NCBI GenBank assembly: GCA_009925965.1
Contig: RFPW01000117.1
Location: forward strand, 1-6,765
Source of the DNA: Betaproteobacteria bacterium
GTDB lineage: Bacteria; Pseudomonadota; Gammaproteobacteria; Burkholderiales; Burkholderiaceae_E
Length of the DNA: 6,765 nucleotides
Reading direction: 5' to 3'
Positions 1-5,565 of the stretch are shown here, piece after piece. Every line of letters begins with the position of its first letter. Within the stretch, counting starts at the first letter, position 1. Both the position numbers and the translations under genes were made by a program. The notes beneath the pieces were generated by a model. The model did not search any database and was not told the origin of the DNA. It was given only the letters and a program-made list of their open reading frames with translations.

Positions 1-1112
1 CCGATCATCATTGCGGGTGATCGTCCAACCACCTCGCCGGGCTCACCCGATGGCAACTCCACCCCATGGTCATCAATCAATCGAAGGTCGTGTCCTGCAG
101 CGGGGGGGCCAACGGTATGGAGTTTGTCCGGGTGGAGATGCGCCTCGAGAATGCAAGTTCCACCGCCTTCGGTCATTCCGTAGAACTCGACCAGTCCACC
201 GGGCCAGCGTTTCAGCACATCGGCCTTGATCTCAGCTGCAAATGGCGCACTGGTGGAAAACTTCATCTGGAACGCAGAAAGATCATGCGCGTCAAACTGC
301 GGATGCGCCATCAGGCGGCGGTATTGCACCGGAACCAACATCGTGTGCGTCACCCGCTCGCGCGCAGCAAGCTTCAACCACTCGCCGGCATCAAACTTCG
401 CCATTAAATGGACCGTGCCACCAAAGCCCAGGGTCGGAAAAAAGACCACCAACGTGGTGTTTGAGTACAGCGGCGTCGACAGCAAGGTCACGGTCGACGA
501 GCTGTAGCCATACTGCAGTCCGCGATGGATATGCAGCCATCGCATCCCATGAGGCTGAACGATGCCCTTGGGAATGCCGGTCGTTCCAGACGAGTAAATG
601 ATATTGAAAGCCGACTCGGGCACTAATTCGACCGGCCGAGGCTGCACACCCACTGGTTCGAGCCAAGACTCCAAAGAACGGCACGGAGCACCCGCTTCAA
701 TGGCCACACAAGCGCCCCAATGCTGTTCAGGCACCAGACCAAACCCGATCTCATCCACAAAAAGGCGCTTCGGATTTGCGTCCTGCAACATGGCTGCGAA
801 GGTTGCCGCCGTCACCGAGTAAGCCAGTGGCGCGACCACAAGCCCGGCCCGCAATGCCCCGAGGAAAATGGCAGCCAACCATGGCGTCATGCCACCACAA
901 AGAACGACCGAATCGCCCGCAACCAGGCCATCCCGTTGAAGTGACGCTGCGACCCGATCCATCCGCTGATCGAGTTCAGCCCAAGTCAGGCAGGTTTCGC
1001 CCTGAACAATGGCGGGATGCAGCGGCCGGGCACGCGCGTGTTCACGGAGCAAGTCTCCGATTGGCCGAAATGGCGGCAAATCATCTACCGGAGTCGGTTC
1101 GCCTTGTTTCAT
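1..1112 (-). CDS. AMP-dependent acyl-CoA synthetase (class I adenylate-forming enzyme), 3'-truncated by the window
   Basis: Known for the family: ATP-dependent activation of a carboxylic acid to an acyl-adenylate and then to its CoA thioester in the cytoplasm. Seen: 370 residues read without interruption from an ATG at 1112 to the window edge. The phosphate-binding signature YSSGTTGIPKG is at residues 173-183, STSAPF is near 286-291 and the adenine-pocket motif YGMTE is at 311-315. The reading ends at GRSPAMMI, just before the hinge aspartate region, so the C-terminal domain with the catalytic lysine is outside the window; family members are usually around 500 residues or more. The start is supported by GGAGGG nine bases upstream. 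It diverges from the phosphatase gene, with 65 bp for both promoters. Substrate cannot be assigned; a fatty or aromatic acid is plausible. The family call is firm, the substrate is not. Confidence 0.93.
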   Translation of the reverse strand, partial: MKQGEPTPVDDLPPFRPIGDLLREHARARPLHPAIVQGETCLTWAELDQRMDRVAASLQRDGLVAGDSVVLCGGMTPWLAAIFLGALRAGLVVAPLAYSVTAATFAAMLQDANPKRLFVDEIGFGLVPEQHWGACVAIEAGAPCRSLESWLEPVGVQPRPVELVPESAFNIIYSSGTTGIPKGIVQPHGMRWLHIHRGLQYGYSSSTVTLLSTPLYSNTTLVVFFPTLGFGGTVHLMAKFDAGEWLKLAARERVTHTMLVPVQYRRLMAHPQFDAHDLSAFQMKFSTSAPFAAEIKADVLKRWPGGLVEFYGMTEGGGTCILEAHLHPDKLHTVGPPAAGHDLRLIDDHGVELPSGEPGEVVGRSPAMMI

Positions 1113-1121
1113 ATTTTCACA

Positions 1122-1127
1122 CCCTCC
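1122..1127 (-). promoter_or_regulatory. Ribosome binding site of the acyl-CoA synthetase gene
   Basis: On the minus strand GGAGGG lies nine bases before the ATG at 1112. It is a near-consensus Shine-Dalgarno sequence and decides the start of the acyl-CoA synthetase. No convincing -35/-10 pair was found for this gene in the short divergent region. Confidence 0.75.
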
Positions 1128-1165
1128 ATCCCGTCCTTCAATCCTTCGTTATTTCGTATTCGTCG

Positions 1166-1171
1166 CATAAT
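1166..1171 (+). promoter_or_regulatory. Possible -10 element (CATAAT) just upstream of the phosphatase start
   Basis: CATAAT differs from TATAAT at one position and ends six bases before the ATG at 1178. If used, transcription would begin at or within a base or two of the start codon, giving a leaderless or nearly leaderless mRNA. That would fit the absence of a Shine-Dalgarno sequence there. No acceptable -35 hexamer is seen at 16-18 bp spacing and there is no extended -10 TG, so this is a weak prediction. Confidence 0.22.
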
Positions 1172-1177
1172 CGCGCC

Positions 1178-1846
1178 ATGGGAAACATCTACCTCGTCCG
1201 CCATGGTCAGGCCTCATTTGGCGCGGAGAATTATGACCAGCTCAGCACACTCGGCCAACAACAGAGCCAACGACTCGGAGAATACTTCGCCCAGAAGGGT
1301 ATTCAATTTGAAGCTGCGCTGACGGGCACCCTTCAGAGGCAGATTCAGACCCATGCCGCCATCTGTGCAGGCACCCAAACGATACTGCCGGCGCTGCGCT
1401 GGCCAGGTCTGAATGAATACGATAGTGAAGCCGTGATCGCGACCGTGCATCCTGGAAAGCTGGCAAAACCCGACACACCCGAGCTCTACCGACATCATTT
1501 CCGACTCTTACGAGACGGCCTGACGCAATGGATGCAAGGCCGGGTCGAACCTGCCGGGATGCCGACTTATGCGGATTTTGTGCGGGGTGTTACGAGCGCG
1601 CTTGATCACGTCAGAGACAATTTCGGCGGTCACGTGCTCATCGTCTCGAGTGGCGGTCCGATTTCGACGGCGGTCGGTCACATCCTTGGAGTACCACCCG
1701 AGGCCACAATCGAATTGAACCTTCGGATTCGGAATAGCGCCGTCACGGAACTGCACTTCAACCCGAAGCGTTGCTCACTGCACACCTTCAATACCTTGCC
1801 GCACCTTGATGCCCCCGACTTTACTGATTGGGTTACCTACGCCTAG
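1178..1846 (+). CDS. Histidine phosphatase family protein (phosphoglycerate mutase-like) with a substituted second histidine
   Basis: Seen: 222 residues. The N-terminal signature LVRHGQAS (residues 6-13) holds the phospho-acceptor histidine H9 with R8; TLQRQIQT supplies the usual second phosphate-binding arginine (R54), and LNEYD contains a candidate acid (E80). Where most branch-1 members have a His-Gly-Gly motif, this protein reads VSSGGPI (156-162), so serine 158 occupies the position of the second catalytic histidine. No signal peptide is seen, so it is probably cytoplasmic. The start at 1178 is chosen because the family begins almost directly with the RHG strand; the frame stays open upstream, but that part lies antisense to the synthetase gene. 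No Shine-Dalgarno sequence precedes it. The SYLF gene follows 41 bp later on the same strand. Substrate unknown; small phospho-metabolites or phosphoproteins are both possible. Confidence 0.9.
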   Translation: MGNIYLVRHGQASFGAENYDQLSTLGQQQSQRLGEYFAQKGIQFEAALTGTLQRQIQTHAAICAGTQTILPALRWPGLNEYDSEAVIATVHPGKLAKPDTPELYRHHFRLLRDGLTQWMQGRVEPAGMPTYADFVRGVTSALDHVRDNFGGHVLIVSSGGPISTAVGHILGVPPEATIELNLRIRNSAVTELHFNPKRCSLHTFNTLPHLDAPDFTDWVTYA

Positions 1847-1887
1847 GGTCCGCGCCACCCGCTAGCACCTTTCGAAGGATCAAGCTC

Positions 1888-2439
1888 ATGCCCCAGATGC
1901 TCGCCCGCCTCGTCCGTTATCTGTTGGTCCCACTCTTTCTGCTGCAAGGCGCCAGCGCTGGAGCCGCTTCGCGTGAAGAAATCGATGCTCGAGTGCGCGA
2001 GGCTCTGACGAATTTTGAGTCCGAGGCCCCTGCTGGGTTCGAGCTTGCCAAGAAGGCAGCAGGCGTTCTGGTGTTCCCGAATGTCATCAAAGCGGGTATC
2101 GGACTGGGGGGAGAATACGGCGAAGGCGTCCTTCAAATCAAAGGGGCGCACGCGGGTTACTACAGCATCGCGGCCGCGTCGATTGGGTTTCAGTTGGGCG
2201 CGCAGGCCCGCAATCAGGTCATCCTGTTCATGAATCAGAGCGCACTCGACACCTTTCGACAGAGCCAGGGCTGGAAAGCGGGCGTTGATGCAAGCGTAGC
2301 CGTCGCCACCCTTGGGGCCGGCGGTGCGATTGACTCCGAAACGCTCAACCGACCCATCATCGGCTTCATATTTTCGGGCAAAGGCTTGATGTACAACCTG
2401 ACCTTTGAGGGTTCAAAAATCAGCCGGATCGACCGCTAA
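1888..2439 (+). CDS. Exported SYLF-domain (YSC84-related) lipid-binding protein
   Basis: Seen: 183 residues starting with a Sec-type signal: short basic start (R7, R10), hydrophobic core at 11-20 and small-residue ASA/GAA cleavage options near 22-27. The mature part matches the YSC84-type SYLF domain, with FELAKKAAGVLVFP (51-64), the glycine-rich IGLGGEYGEG (71-80), YYSIAAASIGFQLG (91-104), VILFM (111-115) and the closing GKGLMYNLTFEGSKI (164-178). Known: SYLF domains bind phosphoinositides or other lipids in eukaryotes; bacterial exported members have no settled function. Inferred: periplasmic or surface-associated. The ATG at 1888 is preceded by GAAGGA eight bases away; an earlier in-frame ATG at 1828 lies inside the phosphatase gene and would bury the signal peptide. 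It is possibly co-transcribed with the phosphatase. Its 3' end overlaps the convergent SRAP gene by 20 bp. Confidence 0.9.
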   Translation: MPQMLARLVRYLLVPLFLLQGASAGAASREEIDARVREALTNFESEAPAGFELAKKAAGVLVFPNVIKAGIGLGGEYGEGVLQIKGAHAGYYSIAAASIGFQLGAQARNQVILFMNQSALDTFRQSQGWKAGVDASVAVATLGAGGAIDSETLNRPIIGFIFSGKGLMYNLTFEGSKISRIDR

Positions 2440-3100
2440 CCAATTGCGGTCGGGCTACAAGATCTGCTGCCGAAAACGGATTCAGATAGGCAGCGCTCTC
2501 CTTAGCTGGTGCGCTTAGCCAGCCTTCATAGGACGATTCAGGCAGGATCACAACCATCCGCTTTTCGTCAGCGGGCTTATGAAAATCGCGCATCAATGGA
2601 TGCTCGTCGGCATTGATCGTGAGCATCGTATAGCTCATTAACCAGGAACCATCAGGCTTTTTCCAGGTGTCCCACAGGCCTGCAATGCCCATCGGGCGGC
2701 CATCCGCGCGTTCGATTCGGGTCGAAATCGCCTTACCGCTCCGCCAATCGGGTTCGTAGATCGCAAGTGCCGGGATGATGCAATGACGCGCTTTGCGCCA
2801 CGCGTCCCGAAAGCTTGGTTTCGACGCAACGGTCTCACTGCGTGCGTTGTAAGTACTTCGTACGAGCTTTTCGTCGACTGCCCAGTGGGGCAAAAGCCCG
2901 AAGAGCCCGTTAAGCGTCTCACGCCTCGGGGCCTTGGAGTTCTCGGTCGTCTGAGCCTCAGTCAGTCCTGGCGCCAGTCGAACGAACGAGCCGAGGTACC
3001 CCGGCCACAAATCGAGTTTGCCGGGGGAATCGGGGGGCGTCGATCCAAAGAAATCCGGAAACCAATCCGGGGCTGGAACATTTTCGTAATGTGCACACAC
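2420..3100 (-). CDS. SRAP domain protein (SOS response-associated peptidase family, YedK/HMCES-like), GTG start
   Basis: Known: SRAP proteins crosslink through their N-terminal cysteine to abasic sites in single-stranded DNA, protecting them during replication. Seen: 226 residues from a GTG at 3100, followed directly by the catalytic cysteine C2 (CAHYENV). The other hallmark parts are in order: YNARSET (84-90) with N85, IIPALAIYEPDW (108-119) with E116, GIAGLWDTWK (138-147), and MLTINADEHPLMRDFHKPADEKRMVVIL (159-186) with H174 as candidate catalytic histidine. Length fits the family. The frame continues open for 34 codons to an ATG at 3202, but starting there would block Cys2 chemistry, so the GTG is preferred. 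GAGGAG lies 13 bases upstream, a rather long spacing. No CTGT-N8-ACAG LexA box is seen upstream, so SOS control is not supported. It is divergent from the monooxygenase gene. Confidence 0.92.
   Translation of the reverse strand: MCAHYENVPAPDWFPDFFGSTPPDSPGKLDLWPGYLGSFVRLAPGLTEAQTTENSKAPRRETLNGLFGLLPHWAVDEKLVRSTYNARSETVASKPSFRDAWRKARHCIIPALAIYEPDWRSGKAISTRIERADGRPMGIAGLWDTWKKPDGSWLMSYTMLTINADEHPLMRDFHKPADEKRMVVILPESSYEGWLSAPAKESAAYLNPFSAADLVARPQLVSGRSG
2430..2452. terminator. Hairpin spanning the SYLF stop codon in the convergent overlap
   Basis: CGACCGC (2430-2436) and GCGGTCG (2446-2452) are perfect inverted repeats of 7 bp around a 9-base loop that holds the SYLF stop codon (2437-2439). 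It lies between two converging genes and could slow or end transcription from either side. There is no T-tract on either strand, so it is not a canonical intrinsic terminator. On the minus strand the same bases encode the last residues of the SRAP protein. Confidence 0.35.
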
Positions 3101-3113
3101 GGGGGAACTCACG

Positions 3114-3119
3114 CTCCTC
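3114..3119 (-). promoter_or_regulatory. Ribosome binding site candidate for the GTG-started SRAP gene
   Basis: Minus-strand GAGGAG lies 13 bases before the GTG at 3100. It is the only good Shine-Dalgarno match nearby. A second in-frame GTG four codons further upstream (3110-3112) would be only one base from it, too close for normal use. This supports initiation at the codon just before the catalytic cysteine. Confidence 0.5.
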
Positions 3120-3167
3120 GGGAAGACCCAAATTGTTGCATAAGCCAGCCCGGTCGATCTTAACCAA

Positions 3168-3183
3168 GGGTTCTCACGAACCC
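3168..3183. repeat. Inverted repeat GGGTTC-N4-GAACCC
   Basis: Perfect 6-bp arms (3168-3173 and 3178-3183) flank TCAC in the SRAP/monooxygenase divergent intergenic region. The right arm is also part of the 10-bp palindrome AACCCGGGTT (3179-3188), so it links directly to the next dyad. It could be an operator half of a regulator site or an RNA hairpin in the SRAP leader. Confidence 0.6.
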
Positions 3184-3208
3184 GGGTTGTTACGGGGTTC
3201 ACAACCCG
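3183..3208. repeat. Inverted repeat CGGGTTGT-N10-ACAACCCG, candidate operator
   Basis: Perfect 8-bp arms (3183-3190 and 3201-3208) are separated by 10 bases, a centre-to-centre distance of 18 bp that suits a dimeric regulator. The right arm overlaps the possible -35 of the monooxygenase gene. A further GGGTTC copy (3195-3200) lies in the loop and is itself complementary to GAACCC at 3178-3183, so alternative pairings exist. Confidence 0.6.
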
Positions 3209-3226
3209 CTGCAGTCGGAGTTGAAT
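3198..3226 (+). promoter_or_regulatory. Possible sigma-70-type promoter of the monooxygenase gene
   Basis: TTCACA (3198-3203, five of six to TTGACA) is followed after exactly 17 bases by TTGAAT (3221-3226, four of six to TATAAT). It would start transcription about 25 bases before the ATG at 3259. TAATCT at 3234-3239 is an alternative -10 but lacks a matching -35. This is a sequence match only. Confidence 0.25.
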
Positions 3227-3249
3227 GTTGTTCTAATCTTTAATCCAAT

Positions 3250-3253
3250 GAGG
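3250..3253 (+). promoter_or_regulatory. Ribosome binding site of the monooxygenase gene
   Basis: GAGG lies five bases before the ATG at 3259 and supports that start. The next upstream in-frame region offers no better-placed start. Confidence 0.55.
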
Positions 3254-3258
3254 CAGCC

Positions 3259-5061
3259 ATGACCGACCTCGCGTTACCCCCTGTGCAGATCGCCACCCAG
3301 TGGCTTGCCGACTTCGAAGCGGCGCTGAAGGAACGAAATCTCGACCGCGTGATGGGCCTGTTCGATGCCGATTGCTATTGGCGCGATCTGGTGAGTTTTA
3401 CCTGGAACATCTGCACCCAGGAAGGTCCAGACGCGATTCAGGCCATGTTGGAGAAGCGACTGAGCGAGGTCGACCCGGGTCACTTCAGCGTTGAGGGAAG
3501 TCCCACCGAGGCGGATGGGGTGATTGATACGTGGTTCACCTTTGAGACCGCAGTTTCAAGAGGCCGCGGGCACCTGAGACTGCGTCATGGCCGGGCGTGG
3601 ACCCTGCTCACGACGATGACTGAACTCATTGGGCACGAAGAGCACAAAGGGACCCGCCGCCGGATGGGGGCAGAGCACGGCGTTCATCCCGGCCGCCAGA
3701 CCTGGCTCGAGCAGCGTGAGGAAGAGCAACGTAACTTGGGCTACACCGAGCAGCCGTATGTCCTGATCATCGGAGGCGGCCAGGGCGGTATCGCTCTGGG
3801 GGCGCGGCTACGTCGGCTAGGCGTGCCGACCATCATCGTGGAAAAGAATCAGCGACCCGGTGATTCGTGGCGCAATCGCTATAAGAGCCTCTGTCTTCAT
3901 GATCCGGTTTGGTACGACCACCTGCCGTATCTGCCATTCCCCGATGACTGGCCTGTCTTTGCGCCCAAAGACAAGCTCGGCGACTGGCTCGAGATGTACA
4001 CACGCGTAATGGAGCTGAATTACTGGGGCGCAACCCTCGCTCGCAAGGCTCATTTTGATGAGGCGCAACAGGAGTGGGTTGTCGAGGTGGAGCGCGAAGG
4101 TAAGCCGCTCACACTACGTCCAAAGCAGCTGGTGTTCGCGCTCGGGGTCTCCGGATATCCACATGTGCCCGAAATCGAGGGCGCCAACCATTTCAACGGC
4201 GATCAGCATCATTCGAGTAAACACCCCGGGCCCGAAGCGTATCGAGGCAAACACTGCGTAGTCCTTGGGTCAAACAATTCGGCGCACGACATTTGTGCTG
4301 CGCTTTGGGAGCATGGCGCCGACGTGACCATGATTCAACGGAGCTCCACGCATATTGCGCCGTCCGACTCGTTGATGGAACTGGCACTGGGTGGCTTGTA
4401 TTCCGAAGCCGCCGTGAAATCCGGCATGACCACAGATCTAGCGGATCTGACGTTCGCCTCGATCCCGTACAAGATCATGGCGCCCTTTCAAGTCCCCGTT
4501 TATGACGAGATGAAACGCCGTGACGCGGACCTCTACGAGCGCCTTGAAAAAGCCGGATTCATGCTCGATTTTGGCGTGGATGGATCGGGCTTGTTCATGA
4601 AATACCTGCGCCGAGGCTCTGGCTATTACATTGATGTGGGCGCCTCTGAGCTGGTCGCGAACGGCTCGATTCATCTGCGAAGTGGCGTCAACATCGCGCG
4701 TATCAATCCAAGCTCCATCACCTTGACCGATGGCTCGGAACTGCCCGCCGATCTCATCGTTTATGCCACGGGTTATGGATCAATGAATGCCTGGCTGGCC
4801 GATTTGATCTCACCCGAGGTCGCTGACCGAGTTGGAAAAGTATGGGGACTCGGATCGGACACCCCTAAAGACCCTGGCCCCTGGGAGGGGGAGCTTCGCA
4901 ACATGTGGAAGCCAACCCAGGTACCGGCGCTATGGTTTCATGGCGGTAACCTTCATCAATCGCGCCATTACTCGCAGTTTTTATCGCTGCAACTGAAGGC
5001 TCGTTATGAACGGATCCCCACGCCGGTTTATCAGCTAGCACCGACCTACCATAGGCGCTAA
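3259..5061 (+). CDS. NTF2/SnoaL-like domain fused to a flavin-containing monooxygenase (NAD(P)/FAD-dependent)
   Basis: Known: this class uses FAD and NAD(P)H to insert one oxygen atom from O2 into a heteroatom or next to a carbonyl. Seen: 600 residues. Residues about 8-125 resemble an NTF2/SnoaL-like cone (LADFEAALKERNLDRVMGLF, then CYWRDLVSFTWNI). The FAD Rossmann motif is in VLIIGGGQGGIALGARL (168-184), followed by VEKNQRPGDSWRNRY (194-208). The FMO-type linker FNGDQHHSSKHP covers 312-323, the second dinucleotide motif is VVLGSNNSAHDICAAL (334-349), and the late ATGY is at 503-506. The end, FHGGNLHQSRHYSQFLSLQLKA, is typical of FMO-like proteins. No signal peptide or membrane segment is seen. 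Substrate unknown; ketone Baeyer-Villiger oxidation, N- or S-oxidation, or decarboxylating oxidation of the YUCCA type are all open. It stands alone on its strand between two leftward genes. Confidence 0.92.
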   Translation: MTDLALPPVQIATQWLADFEAALKERNLDRVMGLFDADCYWRDLVSFTWNICTQEGPDAIQAMLEKRLSEVDPGHFSVEGSPTEADGVIDTWFTFETAVSRGRGHLRLRHGRAWTLLTTMTELIGHEEHKGTRRRMGAEHGVHPGRQTWLEQREEEQRNLGYTEQPYVLIIGGGQGGIALGARLRRLGVPTIIVEKNQRPGDSWRNRYKSLCLHDPVWYDHLPYLPFPDDWPVFAPKDKLGDWLEMYTRVMELNYWGATLARKAHFDEAQQEWVVEVEREGKPLTLRPKQLVFALGVSGYPHVPEIEGANHFNGDQHHSSKHPGPEAYRGKHCVVLGSNNSAHDICAALWEHGADVTMIQRSSTHIAPSDSLMELALGGLYSEAAVKSGMTTDLADLTFASIPYKIMAPFQVPVYDEMKRRDADLYERLEKAGFMLDFGVDGSGLFMKYLRRGSGYYIDVGASELVANGSIHLRSGVNIARINPSSITLTDGSELPADLIVYATGYGSMNAWLADLISPEVADRVGKVWGLGSDTPKDPGPWEGELRNMWKPTQVPALWFHGGNLHQSRHYSQFLSLQLKARYERIPTPVYQLAPTYHRR

Positions 5062-5078
5062 GCTGAACGAGAGGCCCG

Positions 5079-5108
5079 ACTCGCACCACGAGTGTCCTTG
5101 GTGCGAGT
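5079..5108. terminator. 10-bp stem hairpin between the convergent monooxygenase and BON genes
   Basis: ACTCGCACCA (5079-5088) and TGGTGCGAGT (5099-5108) are perfect inverted repeats around a 10-base loop, beginning 18 bases after the monooxygenase stop and ending 8 bases before the BON stop. Its position suits a shared bidirectional terminator. No T-run follows on either strand, so termination strength is uncertain. Confidence 0.55.
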
Positions 5109-5115
5109 ATGCCAC

Positions 5116-5439
5116 CTAACCGCGAACGGAGATTTCGTTCTTGACCCGCTTCACACCTGGGACTTTGCGGGCAAGATCAGCCGCTGAGGCCATTTCGTCG
5201 GGTGATTTGGCAAATCCGGACAGCATGACCGTCCCATTGAGCGTTTCGACGGTGATACTTGTGCCGTCAACCTTATTGCTCTCGTATAGACGACTCTTGA
5301 CCCGCGCAGTGATCGACGAATCATCAATATAGGCGCCGACGGTCTCCTGGTCGCGCCCAACCGCGCACCCTTCAAGTGCCGCTACACCCAGAACAGAAAT
5401 CGAAGCCATCACCAGAGAGGTTATAAGGGTCTTTTTCAT
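5116..5439 (-). CDS. BON-domain lipoprotein (OsmY-like)
   Basis: Seen: 107 residues. A lipoprotein signal is present: KK at 2-3, hydrophobic stretch 5-22 and the lipobox-like LEGC with C25 as the probable lipidated cysteine. One BON domain fills roughly 37-106: DDSSITARVKSRL, then the TVETLNGTVMLSGFA strand-turn (63-77), a helix with DEMASAADLARKVPGV (81-95) and the closing strand KRVKNEISV. Known: BON domains bind phospholipid or envelope surfaces and are often induced by osmotic or envelope stress; this one has a single domain where OsmY has two. GGAG seven bases before the ATG supports the start. Glutamate inside the lipobox is not the commonest residue, so lipidation is likely rather than certain. 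It is divergent from DUF1993 and convergent with the monooxygenase. Confidence 0.9.
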   Translation of the reverse strand: MKKTLITSLVMASISVLGVAALEGCAVGRDQETVGAYIDDSSITARVKSRLYESNKVDGTSITVETLNGTVMLSGFAKSPDEMASAADLARKVPGVKRVKNEISVRG

Positions 5440-5446
5440 CAGGGCA

Positions 5447-5450
5447 CTCC
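5447..5450 (-). promoter_or_regulatory. Ribosome binding site of the BON-domain gene
   Basis: Minus-strand GGAG (within CGGAGTG) lies seven bases before the ATG at 5439, an optimal spacing, and supports that start. Confidence 0.65.
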
Positions 5451-5513
5451 GTTAGGAAATCAGGGTTCCGCGCACTGGCGCGCTGACAAAATCAGAGCAA
5501 GTGATGATCCCGG

Positions 5514-5545
5514 TGAGCGACCGTAAGGACCTACACTGAGCGACC
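5514..5545 (+). repeat. Two direct copies of TGAGCGACC, 23 bp apart, upstream of DUF1993
   Basis: TGAGCGACC occurs at 5514-5522 and 5537-5545, a 23-bp period close to two helical turns, in the BON/DUF1993 divergent region. The second copy ends 20 bases before the DUF1993 ATG. Such spacing places both copies on the same face of DNA, as activator or repressor sites often are. No regulator is identifiable, and no clear promoter was found in this intergenic region. Confidence 0.4.
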
Positions 5546-5565
5546 TCAACCCAAAAGAGAACACC

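Noticed and set aside
66..601. Overlapping rightward open frames in the first 600 bases
   Set aside because: They are complementary to the leftward acyl-CoA synthetase, whose motifs are clear and uninterrupted; the rightward translations show no recognisable features.
776..1177. Open frame extending the phosphatase upstream by 134 codons
   Set aside because: It lies antisense to the acyl-CoA synthetase coding sequence, and the family begins at the LVRHG strand; the extension has no domain character.
1828..1887. Earlier ATG for the SYLF gene
   Set aside because: It overlaps the end of the phosphatase gene, lacks a good ribosome binding site and would place 20 residues before the signal peptide.
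2783..3163. Rightward open frame of 126 codons opposite the SRAP gene
   Set aside because: It is the antisense shadow of a gene with all SRAP hallmark residues, and has no family resemblance of its own.
3101..3258. LexA box controlling the SRAP gene
   Set aside because: I looked for CTGT-N8-ACAG and close variants and found none; the dyads present have different half-sites and spacing.
5483..5495. Short inverted repeat CTGA-N5-TCAG in the BON/DUF1993 intergenic region
   Set aside because: Four-base arms are expected by chance, and no promoter element fits around it.
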